This document shows, one piece after another, positions 8,579 through 16,764 of a stretch of DNA of 64,000 nt. A program made the position numbers and the translations under genes. This DNA comes from Halosimplex halophilum (lineage in GTDB: Archaea; Halobacteriota; Halobacteria; Halobacteriales; Haloarculaceae): assembly GCF_004698125.1 (NCBI RefSeq), contig NZ_ML214298.1:372001-436000 (forward strand), in the 5' to 3' direction. Positions within the stretch are counted from its first letter, which is position 1. Each line of letters opens with the position of its first letter. The notes beneath the pieces were generated by a model. It ran no database searches. It saw only the letters and a program-made list of their open reading frames with translations, and was not told the DNA's origin.

Positions 8579-9065
8579 CCGACGGCCGCTCCCGACGCGT
8601 CCGGCCATCACGGTACCGATCGCGCTGACCCGTTCTCGGTTCTCCGAACGTAGCGTAGCTGCGCTCTCGCTCGTCGGCCGCGGCTATCCGCCTGTCGCAA
8701 CCACGGTGTCATGTGAGTGGCGCCTTTATAACCGGGGACACCCCACCTACCCAGATCGCTATAGCGATACATAACACCCATAATATTGTAATCCGGGGTG
8801 TCGGAGACGGACAGTTCCGGGTCTTCGCAGGACCGCCATCGTTCGAGCGTCAGCTCCCTGTATCGACTGTTCGTGGCCCCTCCGGTTTCGAACCGCAGTC
8901 GTCGGTTTTGTATCGTCGAGCGGGATATTGGCCGGACGACGGTGATGGGCTAGCCCGGGTTTCGGGTGCGGTCGGGGGACCAGTCCCGCTCGATTTGTCC
9001 ACCGGGAACCTGCGTCGACGCCTGGAAGAACGGAACGATACGCCGCCGCGTGGTGGCGGAGCGAG
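8579..9065. other. intergenic region between convergent genes
   Basis: This 487-bp gap separates two convergent genes (Gfo/Idh ending at 8578, nagA ending at 9066). It contains motif copy A with nested palindromes (8724-8802). A weak open frame on the plus strand (8713-9078) has no recognisable protein features, so I do not call it. The rest shows nothing further. Confidence 0.5.
8724..8802 (+). repeat. island motif copy A (TACATAACA-N10-TGTAATC with nested palindromes)
   Basis: TACATAACA (8768-8776), ten bases, then TGTAATC (8787-8793). The same two half-motifs with exactly ten bases between them occur at 11525-11550 and 20448-20473. Copy A also has CTTTATA (8724-8730) 35 bases before CTATAGCG (8759), spacing identical to copy B. 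It contains a perfect 14-bp palindrome, ATCGCTATAGCGAT (8755-8768), inside an outer inverted pair, GACACCCC (8737-8744) and GGGGTGTC (8795-8802). The function is unknown: promoter/operator, small RNA or remnant element end. Confidence 0.6.
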
Positions 9066-10220
9066 TCACCGACGGTAGCGGACCGTCCCGGCGACGACCG
9101 TCGCCACCACACGGAGGTCCCGGTCGAGAACGGTGATGTCTCCGCGGTACCCTTCCGTTAGCCGGCCGCGATCGTCGAGCGATAGCTCCCGGGCCGGGTT
9201 CGTCGCCGCCATTCGCACTGCGTCGGCGAGATCGACGCCGAGCTCACCGACGAGCGTCCTGATCGCTTCGTCTAGTGTGACCGCGCTGCCGACAAGATCC
9301 CCACCGTCGACGGTCCGGCACGCGTCGTCGCTGACGAGAACGCGATGTCCGGCGCAGTCGTATTCGCCGTCCGGGCAGCCGCCACAGGGAGCGGAGTCTG
9401 AGACGAGGACGACCGATTCGACGCCCTTGGCGCGGATCGCGAGCTCCAGGGCGGCCGGATGGAGGTGGACCCCGTCCGCGATCAGCTCGACAGAGACGCC
9501 GTCGGTGACCAGTGCGGCGCCGACGGGACCGGGATCGCGATGGTGGAACTGAGCCATGCCGTTGTACAGATGCGTCACGGCGGCGACGCCGCTGTCGAAC
9601 GCCGCCCGGACGCGCTCGTAGTCCGCGTCCGTGTGCCCGACGGAGACGGCGATCCCTCGCCGTCTCGCTTCCCGGACGAACTTGAGAGCGCCGTCGACCT
9701 CCGGCGCCATCGTGATCCTGGCGACGCCACCGTCGGATCGCTCGACGAGTTTGTCGAGTTCGTCGGTATCTGGCGTGCGAAACGTGCTCGGATCCTGCGC
9801 CCCGCTCTGTCTGCTGTCGGCGAAGTAGGGGCCCTCGAGGTGGAGCCCGGTCAGGGCCGCCCCCTCGGATGTCGCCGCCTTCGCGTCGGCGAACGCCCCC
9901 GCGACCTCCAGGAGGCGCCCGCGGGTCGCCGACATCGTTGTGGGGGCCACGGCCGTCACGCCGTGTGCCGTCACGGATTCGGCCATTCCGAGGATATCGG
10001 CGGGGTCGCCCGATGTCACGCTGTGCCCGCCGTAGCCGTGTGTGTGCGCGTCGACCAGGCCAGGGATCGCGGTTCCGTCCGGGAACGACAGGTCGGGGGA
10101 GGCTCCCTCCGGCGGTCCGATATCGACGATCTCGCCGTCGACGACGCTGAGTACGGCGTCCCGATAGCGGTCCGCCGGCGAGAGGATGGTGCCGACGTGT
10201 ACGTCGACAGTCCCGTTCAC
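9066..10220 (-). CDS. nagA: N-acetylglucosamine-6-phosphate deacetylase
   Basis: A 384-residue amidohydrolase that removes acetate from GlcNAc-6-P to give glucosamine-6-P. Metal and catalytic residues are all in place: His59 and His61 (DAHTHG), Glu129 (HLEGPY), His196 (VGHT), His217 (THLYNGM), His252/His254 and the general-base Asp275 (LVSDSAPCGG). Length and order are normal for NagA. Its ATG at 10220 overlaps the 3' end of the upstream SIS-domain gene by four bases (ATGA type), so the two form an operon read leftwards from a promoter near 11280. Together they would convert GlcNAc-6-P to glucosamine-6-P and on towards fructose-6-P plus ammonia. No GlcNAc kinase is present in the window, so phosphorylation must come from elsewhere. 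Confidence 0.94.
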   Translation of the reverse strand: MNGTVDVHVGTILSPADRYRDAVLSVVDGEIVDIGPPEGASPDLSFPDGTAIPGLVDAHTHGYGGHSVTSGDPADILGMAESVTAHGVTAVAPTTMSATRGRLLEVAGAFADAKAATSEGAALTGLHLEGPYFADSRQSGAQDPSTFRTPDTDELDKLVERSDGGVARITMAPEVDGALKFVREARRRGIAVSVGHTDADYERVRAAFDSGVAAVTHLYNGMAQFHHRDPGPVGAALVTDGVSVELIADGVHLHPAALELAIRAKGVESVVLVSDSAPCGGCPDGEYDCAGHRVLVSDDACRTVDGGDLVGSAVTLDEAIRTLVGELGVDLADAVRMAATNPARELSLDDRGRLTEGYRGDITVLDRDLRVVATVVAGTVRYRR

Positions 10221-11236
10221 GGGAGCGTCCGCTCATCGATCGCGGGCACCTCGACGTGTTTCGACAGCGCCGGCGGGTCGTCGGGGTCGTATCCCAGTTC
10301 GACGGCGCCCTCGCGGGCGAGCCGCTGGACGAGTTTCAGCGCCGGCAACACGGTCTCGACCGGACGTGGGACCTCGACCGTCGCCGTCGCGTCGTACTCG
10401 GCACCTGCTGGACAGACCGCGACCGTCTCCGCGCCGGCATCGGTGAGCCGCGCCAGGACGTGTCGATAGATGGCAGCTTCGCCGTCGAGGGCGAACACCA
10501 CCGCGGCGTCGCCGTCGCAGTTCGCGAGCGGGCCGTGACCGATCTCCAGGGTGGACAGCGGTGTCGAGTGGTGGCGGGTCGCCTCGGTGAACTTCGTCGC
10601 TGCCTCCCCAGCGAGGCCGTGGAACGGCCCTGTCCCGAGCGTGTAGAGGCAGTCGGTCCCCGTCAGCACGGACAGCGCTCCGGAGAGGTCCGGGGCCAGG
10701 GCGTTGCGACACCGATCGCCGACCCCCGACAGCGCCGGCCCGTCGTCGCCGACGGCGTCCGCCAGAAGATACAGCGCCGCGACCGCCGCGTCGACCGACT
10801 TCGTCGCCATGACTGCCCGCTCCCGGCCCGCGGGGGTCACGTACGTCCGGTCCGCGAGTTCGGGTAGCGCCGATCCCGCCGTGTTCGTCAGCGCCGTGGT
10901 TTCCGCTCCTAGTCGCTCGGCCCGCTCCAGTGCCCGGACCGTTTCGGTCGTCTCCCCGGACTGCGAAAGGCCGACGACCAACGTCCCCTCGTCGACCTGG
11001 TGGTTCCCGAAGAGAAACTCCGACGCGTACTCCGCCCGCGCCGGGACGCCGGCATCGGCGAGGACGTGTTTCCCGACGACCCCGGTCCAGAACGACGACC
11101 CGCACCCGAGGAGAACTACCTCTTCGGCCGCGTCGACACCGTCGACGAGTGACGAGAGCTCCGGTGAACCCGTGACTAACTCGTGGACGACTGTACAGCC
11201 CTCTCTGATCTCTCCGTTCGACTGCTGTCCGATCAT
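10217..11236 (-). CDS. SIS-domain protein, probable glucosamine-6-phosphate deaminase/isomerase
   Basis: A 339-residue protein with two SIS (sugar isomerase) domains and no glutaminase domain, the plan of NagB-II/archaeal GlmD-type deaminases and of the isomerase half of GlmS. The first domain has LLGCGSSFWTG and GLSQSGETTETV (the phosphosugar-binding Ser-rich loops). The second has TLGTGPFHGLAGEAATKFTE and a GlmS-like C-terminal tail (DPDDPPALSKHVEV). It most likely acts on the glucosamine-6-P made by the overlapping downstream nagA. The ATG at 11236 is preceded by a TATA box (TATATAAA on the minus strand, about 11276-11283). An AgaS-like (galactosamine) preference cannot be excluded. Confidence 0.85.
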   Translation of the reverse strand: MIGQQSNGEIREGCTVVHELVTGSPELSSLVDGVDAAEEVVLLGCGSSFWTGVVGKHVLADAGVPARAEYASEFLFGNHQVDEGTLVVGLSQSGETTETVRALERAERLGAETTALTNTAGSALPELADRTYVTPAGRERAVMATKSVDAAVAALYLLADAVGDDGPALSGVGDRCRNALAPDLSGALSVLTGTDCLYTLGTGPFHGLAGEAATKFTEATRHHSTPLSTLEIGHGPLANCDGDAAVVFALDGEAAIYRHVLARLTDAGAETVAVCPAGAEYDATATVEVPRPVETVLPALKLVQRLAREGAVELGYDPDDPPALSKHVEVPAIDERTLP

Positions 11237-11847
11237 GAAGTCGTGGGTCCGAAAGCAATACTGAAAAGTGTGTCGGTTTATATATGGTATATGTCACGAT
11301 CTGGGGCGACGACGGTCAACGGCGCGCTTCGCCGTGTCGTCGAGGGATCGACGAGCGGCTACGACCGGCGTTCGAGCGGTGCACGCTACTCTCGTGGGCA
11401 GACGGTTCCCAACTGGGTCGCGACGGCGTCAGACCTGACCGACTTCGACCGGGCCTCGTGCGACGAACCGCCCCTCCGTCCTTTATATGTCCCGGACTTT
11501 CTCGTCACCACCTCCCTATAGCGCTACATAACAGTCGTAGGAGTGTAATCAGGGGGTGTCATTCGGTGCCGGCGTCGTGTGTGTCCGACTGACCCGCGGC
11601 GTTGCGACGGACGCTTCCCGGAGATCCCATGCGATCGTGTACCCTCGACAGCCGGCGGAGTCGATCGGAAACGCCCCTGTCACCCGGACTTGCAGCGCCC
11701 GTCGGTTAGGGGGCGATTCGCCAGCCCGCCGAGAGTCCATCCGATCGCCTTCTGCTGTCAGGTCCGGAAAGTGGATCGAACCCGGAGGACTGCGAGGGAT
11801 CGTCGGGGAAACTTATTTATATTTAGTATTCGACGCCCGATCGAGAG
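11237..11847. other. 611-bp intergenic region
   Basis: It holds the promoter of the SIS-nagA operon (TATA near 11276-11283, minus strand), motif copy B (11481-11560), and, at the right end, a TATA box (CTTATTTATATTT, about 11813-11825) for the small gene starting at 11848. No convincing coding region is seen in the 250 bases after copy B. Confidence 0.5.
11481..11560 (+). repeat. island motif copy B
   Basis: TACATAACA (11525-11533), ten bases, TGTAATC (11544-11550), then AGGGGGTGTC. CTATAGCG at 11516-11523 and CTTTATA at 11481-11487 sit at the same 35-base spacing as in copy A, while the bases between are not conserved. This makes shared function more likely than simple duplication. It lies about 290 bases upstream of both the leftward SIS gene and the rightward small membrane gene. 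Confidence 0.6.
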
Positions 11848-12081
11848 ATGGCAGTACCAGACGCGAACTCGTCGAACCGTGCCGTCGAAGCGACGACCGC
11901 AGTGGTGGGGGCCGTCCGGCGGTCGCTCTCGCTCAAACTCGCGATTGCCGGCCTCTGTTTCGTTCTGTCGGGGTTTCACCTTCAAACCGGCGTCTACGCG
12001 GCGCTTCTCCCGATCTGGGGAGTCGGTCTTCTGTTGGTCGGGACTGTCGGCTACGCGCTAATCTGGCGGACGAGACGGTAA
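11848..12081 (+). CDS. small two-helix membrane protein
   Basis: A 77-residue protein not recognised as a named family. Residues 1-27 are polar. Two hydrophobic segments follow (about 28-48 with LKLAIAGLCFVLSGF, and 53-71 with LPIWGVGLLLVGTVGYALI), then a positively charged end (RTRR). The start is supported by a TATA box, CTTATTTATATTT, about 25-35 bases upstream. It sits before the ABC importer operon, and a similar-sized two-helix protein (19294-19488) lies after it. No function can be assigned. Confidence 0.55.
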   Translation: MAVPDANSSNRAVEATTAVVGAVRRSLSLKLAIAGLCFVLSGFHLQTGVYAALLPIWGVGLLLVGTVGYALIWRTRR

Positions 12082-12238
12082 TCGTCGGGAGTGTCGCTGG
12101 GACCGGCGCCGCCGCACTCGCCGCCCTCCCGGCGCGAGTGCGGACGAACTGCTTGTCGGATCGTCACCGGTTCATTCCTGCTAGTTATGTATTTATTAGT
12201 TAGAAATTTTTATATACTAACGGGGGAAAGACCCGGCT

Positions 12239-14209
12239 GTGGCTCCCGAGTCCGACGATCCGAGAGTTGCAGAGATCAACGAGTATCTGACCCGGCGGCG
12301 GATGCTTCAGGGTACCGGGGCGGCTGCGGCGGGGCTCCTCGCGGGTTGTGGCAACGACAGTTCAGGTGCGGGCACGTCCGGCGACGGCGGCGACGGTGAC
12401 GCGGGGTCCGGTGGCGGTGGCGGCGGCTCCGGCGATAGCAGTAGCGATGGGTCTAACGAGGACGGTAGCAGCGGTGGCGGGAGTGCCGAGACGGACGAAT
12501 CGACGGCTATCGTGAGAGTCGGGACGAACCAGATGGACCAGTTCCACATGAACGGGGCGTTCGGCCCGGCGAACGCTATCACGAACAGCGCTCGGTTCGG
12601 GCGCATCCTGTTCGACCCGCTAGTGAAGTACTCGGTGAACACCGGCGAGATCCATCCGGTCCACGCGCATAACTTCGAGATCGACGGCCAGACGGCGTAC
12701 GTCGAGTTGCGCGAGCAGACCTGGCACAACGGGGACCCCTACACGGCCGAGTCGATCGCTCTGCGATACGACATCCAGAGCATGATCAACGAGCACAACG
12801 ACCAGGAGACGAACATGGACCGGTTTTTCACCGACTGGGAGGTCGAGAACGACTACACCATCCGGTTCGACCTGACCCAGCAGTGGAACCCCCGGTGGTT
12901 CGCGAAGGCCCTGCTCGACGAGTACCTCTACCCGTTCCACCCGTCGCACTGGAACGAGTGGCGCGACCGCCTCGACAGCGCCGGTCCCGGGACCGACGAG
13001 TTCGGCGAGGTCCTCTCCGAGCTGGGCGAACACACCGACGTGACCGTCGACGGCGAGCAGTTCGTCGGCTACGGTCCGTACAAGTTCGAGACCGTGGAAC
13101 CGACCTACCTCGAACTCTCGGTGTACGAGGACCACCGCTTCGCGGACGACATCGAGTACGACCGCATCGAGTGGAACACCCACGAGGACGAGCGGCTCGC
13201 GTGGCTCGAGGAACAGGTCGACATGGTCGACACCGGGCTCCCGTTCGGCCAGGACCTGCAGAACCAGATGCCCGCCGACGACGGGTACCAGAACTACAGT
13301 CGCGACAACAACCGACTGTTGCGGCTCGTCATGAACTCCGGCGCGAACCTCCCCGAGAGCCAGAACCGGCCGACCTTCGAGCGGGAGATCCGGCACGCCA
13401 TCTCGTTCACCATCAACCGCGCCAACGCCGCGGCGGCACAGGGGCAGGGCATCTGGGAGCCCTGGACGCACGTCGATTCGAACCTGCACTTCAACGACAT
13501 CGAGAGCGACTGGTTCCCGGCCGACCAGTTCACCGCCCACTCGGACGACAACGGCGAACCCAAGCTCAACCGCGCCGAGGAGATGGTCCGCGCCTCCGAG
13601 GGGTACTCCTACGAGGGAGGGACGGTTCTCAACGAGAACGGTGAGCAGGCCGAACTAGTGCTGCTGACCGCGGACTTCCCGTCGCGCGTGCCCGCGGCGC
13701 GGTCGATGGCCTCGGACCTCAACTCGTTCGGCTGGGACGTGACCCTCGACATCGTCGACGACCCGACCTTCGTCGACCGGCGCAGGAACGGCGAGTTCGA
13801 CACGTACATCGACCCGAGCAGCATCGACGACTCGCTCGAGAACTGGAAGTCCGGAGCCATGCTGGGGTACGACCAGCGACGGTTCCACTACCCGACGGAA
13901 GTGGAGGTTCCGAGCGTCGGCGAAGCGGTACTCGACCCCGAGAACGGCTCCCTGCAGACAGTCGACCTCTCGGAGGTGATCGGGACGATGGAGTCGACGA
14001 CGGACACGGCGACACAGCAGGAGGTGCTCACCCAGCTCGGGTGGGTCTGGAACCAGTATCAGATGGCCACCTGGGTCTGCTCGCGGCCCTGGATGGGTGC
14101 GCTGCACAACGACGGGTTCGAGATCACGACCGACGAGCCGGCGCCCCGCGACAGCCCGAGTGCCAACTGGTGGCTCCTCCGAGAGGGTCACATCGCGACG
14201 ACCCAATAG
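12239..14209 (+). CDS. ABC importer substrate-binding lipoprotein, family 5 (Dpp/Opp type)
   Basis: A 656-residue extracellular solute-binding protein of the SBP_bac_5 family. The N-terminus has a Tat motif (RRRMLQGTGAAAAGLLAGC), whose Cys is a lipobox, so the protein is exported and lipid-anchored. A long Gly/Ser/Asp-rich linker follows (residues about 40-85), typical of haloarchaeal binding proteins. The mature body shows the family features (HNFEIDGQTAYVELREQTWH and HAISFTINRANAA). It starts at a GTG about 25 bases after a TATA box (TTTTTATATA, about 12207-12216), so it is leaderless. It is first in the importer operon. Although this class is named for peptides, several archaeal members bind oligosaccharides, and the nearby nagA makes an amino-sugar ligand plausible. 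Confidence 0.92.
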   Translation: MAPESDDPRVAEINEYLTRRRMLQGTGAAAAGLLAGCGNDSSGAGTSGDGGDGDAGSGGGGGGSGDSSSDGSNEDGSSGGGSAETDESTAIVRVGTNQMDQFHMNGAFGPANAITNSARFGRILFDPLVKYSVNTGEIHPVHAHNFEIDGQTAYVELREQTWHNGDPYTAESIALRYDIQSMINEHNDQETNMDRFFTDWEVENDYTIRFDLTQQWNPRWFAKALLDEYLYPFHPSHWNEWRDRLDSAGPGTDEFGEVLSELGEHTDVTVDGEQFVGYGPYKFETVEPTYLELSVYEDHRFADDIEYDRIEWNTHEDERLAWLEEQVDMVDTGLPFGQDLQNQMPADDGYQNYSRDNNRLLRLVMNSGANLPESQNRPTFEREIRHAISFTINRANAAAAQGQGIWEPWTHVDSNLHFNDIESDWFPADQFTAHSDDNGEPKLNRAEEMVRASEGYSYEGGTVLNENGEQAELVLLTADFPSRVPAARSMASDLNSFGWDVTLDIVDDPTFVDRRRNGEFDTYIDPSSIDDSLENWKSGAMLGYDQRRFHYPTEVEVPSVGEAVLDPENGSLQTVDLSEVIGTMESTTDTATQQEVLTQLGWVWNQYQMATWVCSRPWMGALHNDGFEITTDEPAPRDSPSANWWLLREGHIATTQ

Positions 14210-14396
14210 GGGACCCGTGAGCCGAATTTCCGGTCCCGAGCCTCGGCTGTCGGCCACGGCGCGAACCCACAGCAGCCCGCATCTCGGGACGGTCGATCGC
14301 ACACAGCCGCCGCTCGACTGCTAACGAGGTGATCGATCGGCAGCACCCGGGCGTCTAGCGTAACCTTCAAATAGTATTGCTCTGGACTGTCGGTAC

Positions 14397-15392
14397 ATGA
14401 GATGGTTGCTCAAGCGGCTCGGACAGGTGGTGATAACCATCTACGTGGTGATCACCCTGTCGTTCGTTTTGATCCGGCTGATGCCCGGGAACGTCGTCGA
14501 TGCGCTCATCGCACAGCTGGAGACGGAGGGGGTGGAGGCGAGCCAGATTCAGGCGCAGGTGGCGAACCTCGCGGGGATCAACCCCGAGGACCCGATCCAC
14601 ATCGCCTACATCGACTACGTGACAGACGTGTTGCGGGGCGACCTCGGAACCTCGCTGTGGTCGGGGAAGGAAGTGAGCGTGATGATCGCGGACACGCTCC
14701 CCTGGACGGTCTTTCTGTTGAGCTGGGCGACGTTCCTGAGCTTCTTCGTCGGGATCGCGCTCGGGGCGCTCATGGCGTACTACGAGGGCGGACGGCTCGA
14801 CCTCGGGCTCACGTCGTACGCGATGGTCGCCGGGTCGATCCCCTACTACGTCTTCGCCGTCCTGCTGGTGTTGTTCCTCTCCTACCGGTACCAGATATTC
14901 CCCACCAGCGGACGCGCCCCGGACGGGATGACACCGGGGTTCACCTGGCCGTACATCTCCGGGGTGATCAACCACGCGGTACTCCCGGTATTCTCGCTGG
15001 TTCTCTCGGGCGGGATCGCGTCACTCTCGATGCGCGGGAACAGCATCCGCGTGTTGGGCGAGGACTACCTGCGGGTGGCTCGACTGCGGGGCCTCTCCGA
15101 CAGGACGATCGCCGTCCAGTACGTCGCTCGGAACGCGCTGCTCCCGATGTACACCGGCTTCATGATCTCCCTCGGGAGCATGTTCAGCGGTGCGGTGATA
15201 CTCGAGACGGTCTTCAGTTACTACGGGATGGGGTTCATCCTGGTCCAGAGCGTCGACCACCGCGACTATCCGGTCATGTTGGGCTGTTTCATGGTGATCA
15301 CGATCGCGGTCGTGGTGGCGCTTTTCGTCGCCGACCTCACCTACAGCAAGATCGACCCCCGCGTGGAGGGCACGAACAGTGACACGTACTGA
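14397..15392 (+). CDS. ABC importer permease, DppB type
   Basis: A 331-residue integral membrane protein of the binding-protein-dependent transport family. It begins with the typical WLLKRLGQVVITIYVVITLS first helix and has about six transmembrane segments. The cytoplasmic EAA-type coupling loop is visible as GEDYLRVARLRGLSDRTIAV followed by RNALLPM. An AT-rich promoter (CTTCAAATAGTATTG, about 14366-14380) lies close upstream, so it may be transcribed both with the binding protein and independently. Its last 14 bases overlap the next permease gene. Confidence 0.93.
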   Translation: MRWLLKRLGQVVITIYVVITLSFVLIRLMPGNVVDALIAQLETEGVEASQIQAQVANLAGINPEDPIHIAYIDYVTDVLRGDLGTSLWSGKEVSVMIADTLPWTVFLLSWATFLSFFVGIALGALMAYYEGGRLDLGLTSYAMVAGSIPYYVFAVLLVLFLSYRYQIFPTSGRAPDGMTPGFTWPYISGVINHAVLPVFSLVLSGGIASLSMRGNSIRVLGEDYLRVARLRGLSDRTIAVQYVARNALLPMYTGFMISLGSMFSGAVILETVFSYYGMGFILVQSVDHRDYPVMLGCFMVITIAVVVALFVADLTYSKIDPRVEGTNSDTY

Positions 15393-16476
15393 CGAAACGA
15401 CGGGCGAGTCGCACCGAGCGGAAACGACGAGCGCTGCGAGTCCCCGGAGCGACGGCGGACAACGGACGGCTTCGCCGCTCGATGCGCTCGGCGAGGCGTC
15501 GGACCACACCGTCGAGAACACGCGACGAGACCAACTGGAGACACTCTACCGGTACTACGTCTACGCGCCCGTCTCGGTGCTGTGGGACGACTGGCGCGCT
15601 CGTATCGGATGCACGCTGATCCTCTTCTATCTCGCCATGGGGGTCTTCGGCCCGCTAGTCGTCGAACCGACGACCGTCATGGACGGTGAGCCGCTGCTTG
15701 GGCCGTTCGAGAGCTGGGAGCACCCGCTCGGCACTGACAACACGGGGTCGGACCTCCTGTCGCTGACCGTCTACTCGACGGCGCCGATCCTGAAGATGAT
15801 GACGGCCGGCGGGCTGTTCACGGTGACGGTGGGCACGCTCTTCGGCACCGTCGCGGGGTACAAGGGCGGGCTGGTCGACACGTTGCTGAGCACGGTCACC
15901 GACGTATTCATCAACCTTCCGGGTCTCCCGCTGGTGATCGTGCTCGCGGCCATCTTCTCCCCGAAGAGCCCGTGGCTGATCGGACTGCTCCTCTCGGTCG
16001 CGTCCTGGGCCGGCCTCGCCCGCTCGATCCGGTCGCAGGTGCTCACGATCCGCGAGGAGTCCTACGCCGAAGCGTCGCGGGCGATGGGGATCCCGACGAG
16101 CGCCATCATCACGAAGGACATCCTGCCACACCTCATGACGTACATTTCGGTCAACCTCGTCCACGCGAGCCGGAACGTGATCTTCGGCGCGGTCGGCCTG
16201 TACTTCATTGGCGTCCTCCCGTTCTCGGACCCCAACTGGGGGGTCACGATGAACCTCGCCTACCAGTACGGCGCCCACTACCGGATGGAGGCCGTCCACT
16301 GGCTGATCGTGCCCATCGTGGCCGTCACCGGGCTCTCGATGGGGATGATCCTCCTCTCACAGTCGTTGGACCGCGTGTTCAACCCCCGTGTCAGGGCGAG
16401 CCACGCCGAGACGGCCGACGAGGGATCGACCGAGGATGTCGACCAGACGGACACGTCCGCGTCCTCGTGGTTCTGA
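15379..16476 (+). CDS. ABC importer permease, DppC type
   Basis: A 365-residue second permease. It starts at a GTG inside the end of the DppB gene (14-base overlap), indicating translational coupling. The N-terminal 75 residues are polar and cytoplasmic, longer than in most DppC proteins. The family block HPLGTDNTGSDLLSLTVYST and an EAA loop (EESYAEASRAMGIPTSAIIT, followed by LPHLM) are clear. About six transmembrane helices are present, with a charged, Ser/Thr-rich C-terminal tail. Confidence 0.92.
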   Translation: MTRTDETTGESHRAETTSAASPRSDGGQRTASPLDALGEASDHTVENTRRDQLETLYRYYVYAPVSVLWDDWRARIGCTLILFYLAMGVFGPLVVEPTTVMDGEPLLGPFESWEHPLGTDNTGSDLLSLTVYSTAPILKMMTAGGLFTVTVGTLFGTVAGYKGGLVDTLLSTVTDVFINLPGLPLVIVLAAIFSPKSPWLIGLLLSVASWAGLARSIRSQVLTIREESYAEASRAMGIPTSAIITKDILPHLMTYISVNLVHASRNVIFGAVGLYFIGVLPFSDPNWGVTMNLAYQYGAHYRMEAVHWLIVPIVAVTGLSMGMILLSQSLDRVFNPRVRASHAETADEGSTEDVDQTDTSASSWF

Positions 16477-16764
16477 CTGCGGCTCCCCGGTAGCGGTCCG
16501 CCGGTCGCGGCGGAGCGACGACCGTGGGGTCCCGAAACCGTTAAACCGTGTCCAAGTTACCACTCGCACGTTACGAATGAACGAGCGCCGACAGCGTACT
16601 ACGGCCAAGTGTCATCTGCGCCCAGTGCGGTCGAGCCGCGGCCGGTTCCCGGGGCGGCGTCTCGGGACGGGAAGCGGACGCCCGTGCCGGACGCGCGCGG
16701 TCGTTCCGTCGCGTCGGTGGATCGATCCGCGGACCGCCCGTGGCGACGCCCAGCGGGGGTCGCT

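Noticed and set aside
8713-9078. 121-codon open frame on the plus strand
   Set aside because: It runs through the motif copy A palindromes and overlaps the end of nagA; the peptide has no conserved features.
8795-11560. GGGGTGTC runs as origin recognition boxes
   Set aside because: The core TTCCA-GTGGAAAC part of haloarchaeal ORB sites is absent and no Orc1/Cdc6 gene is nearby.
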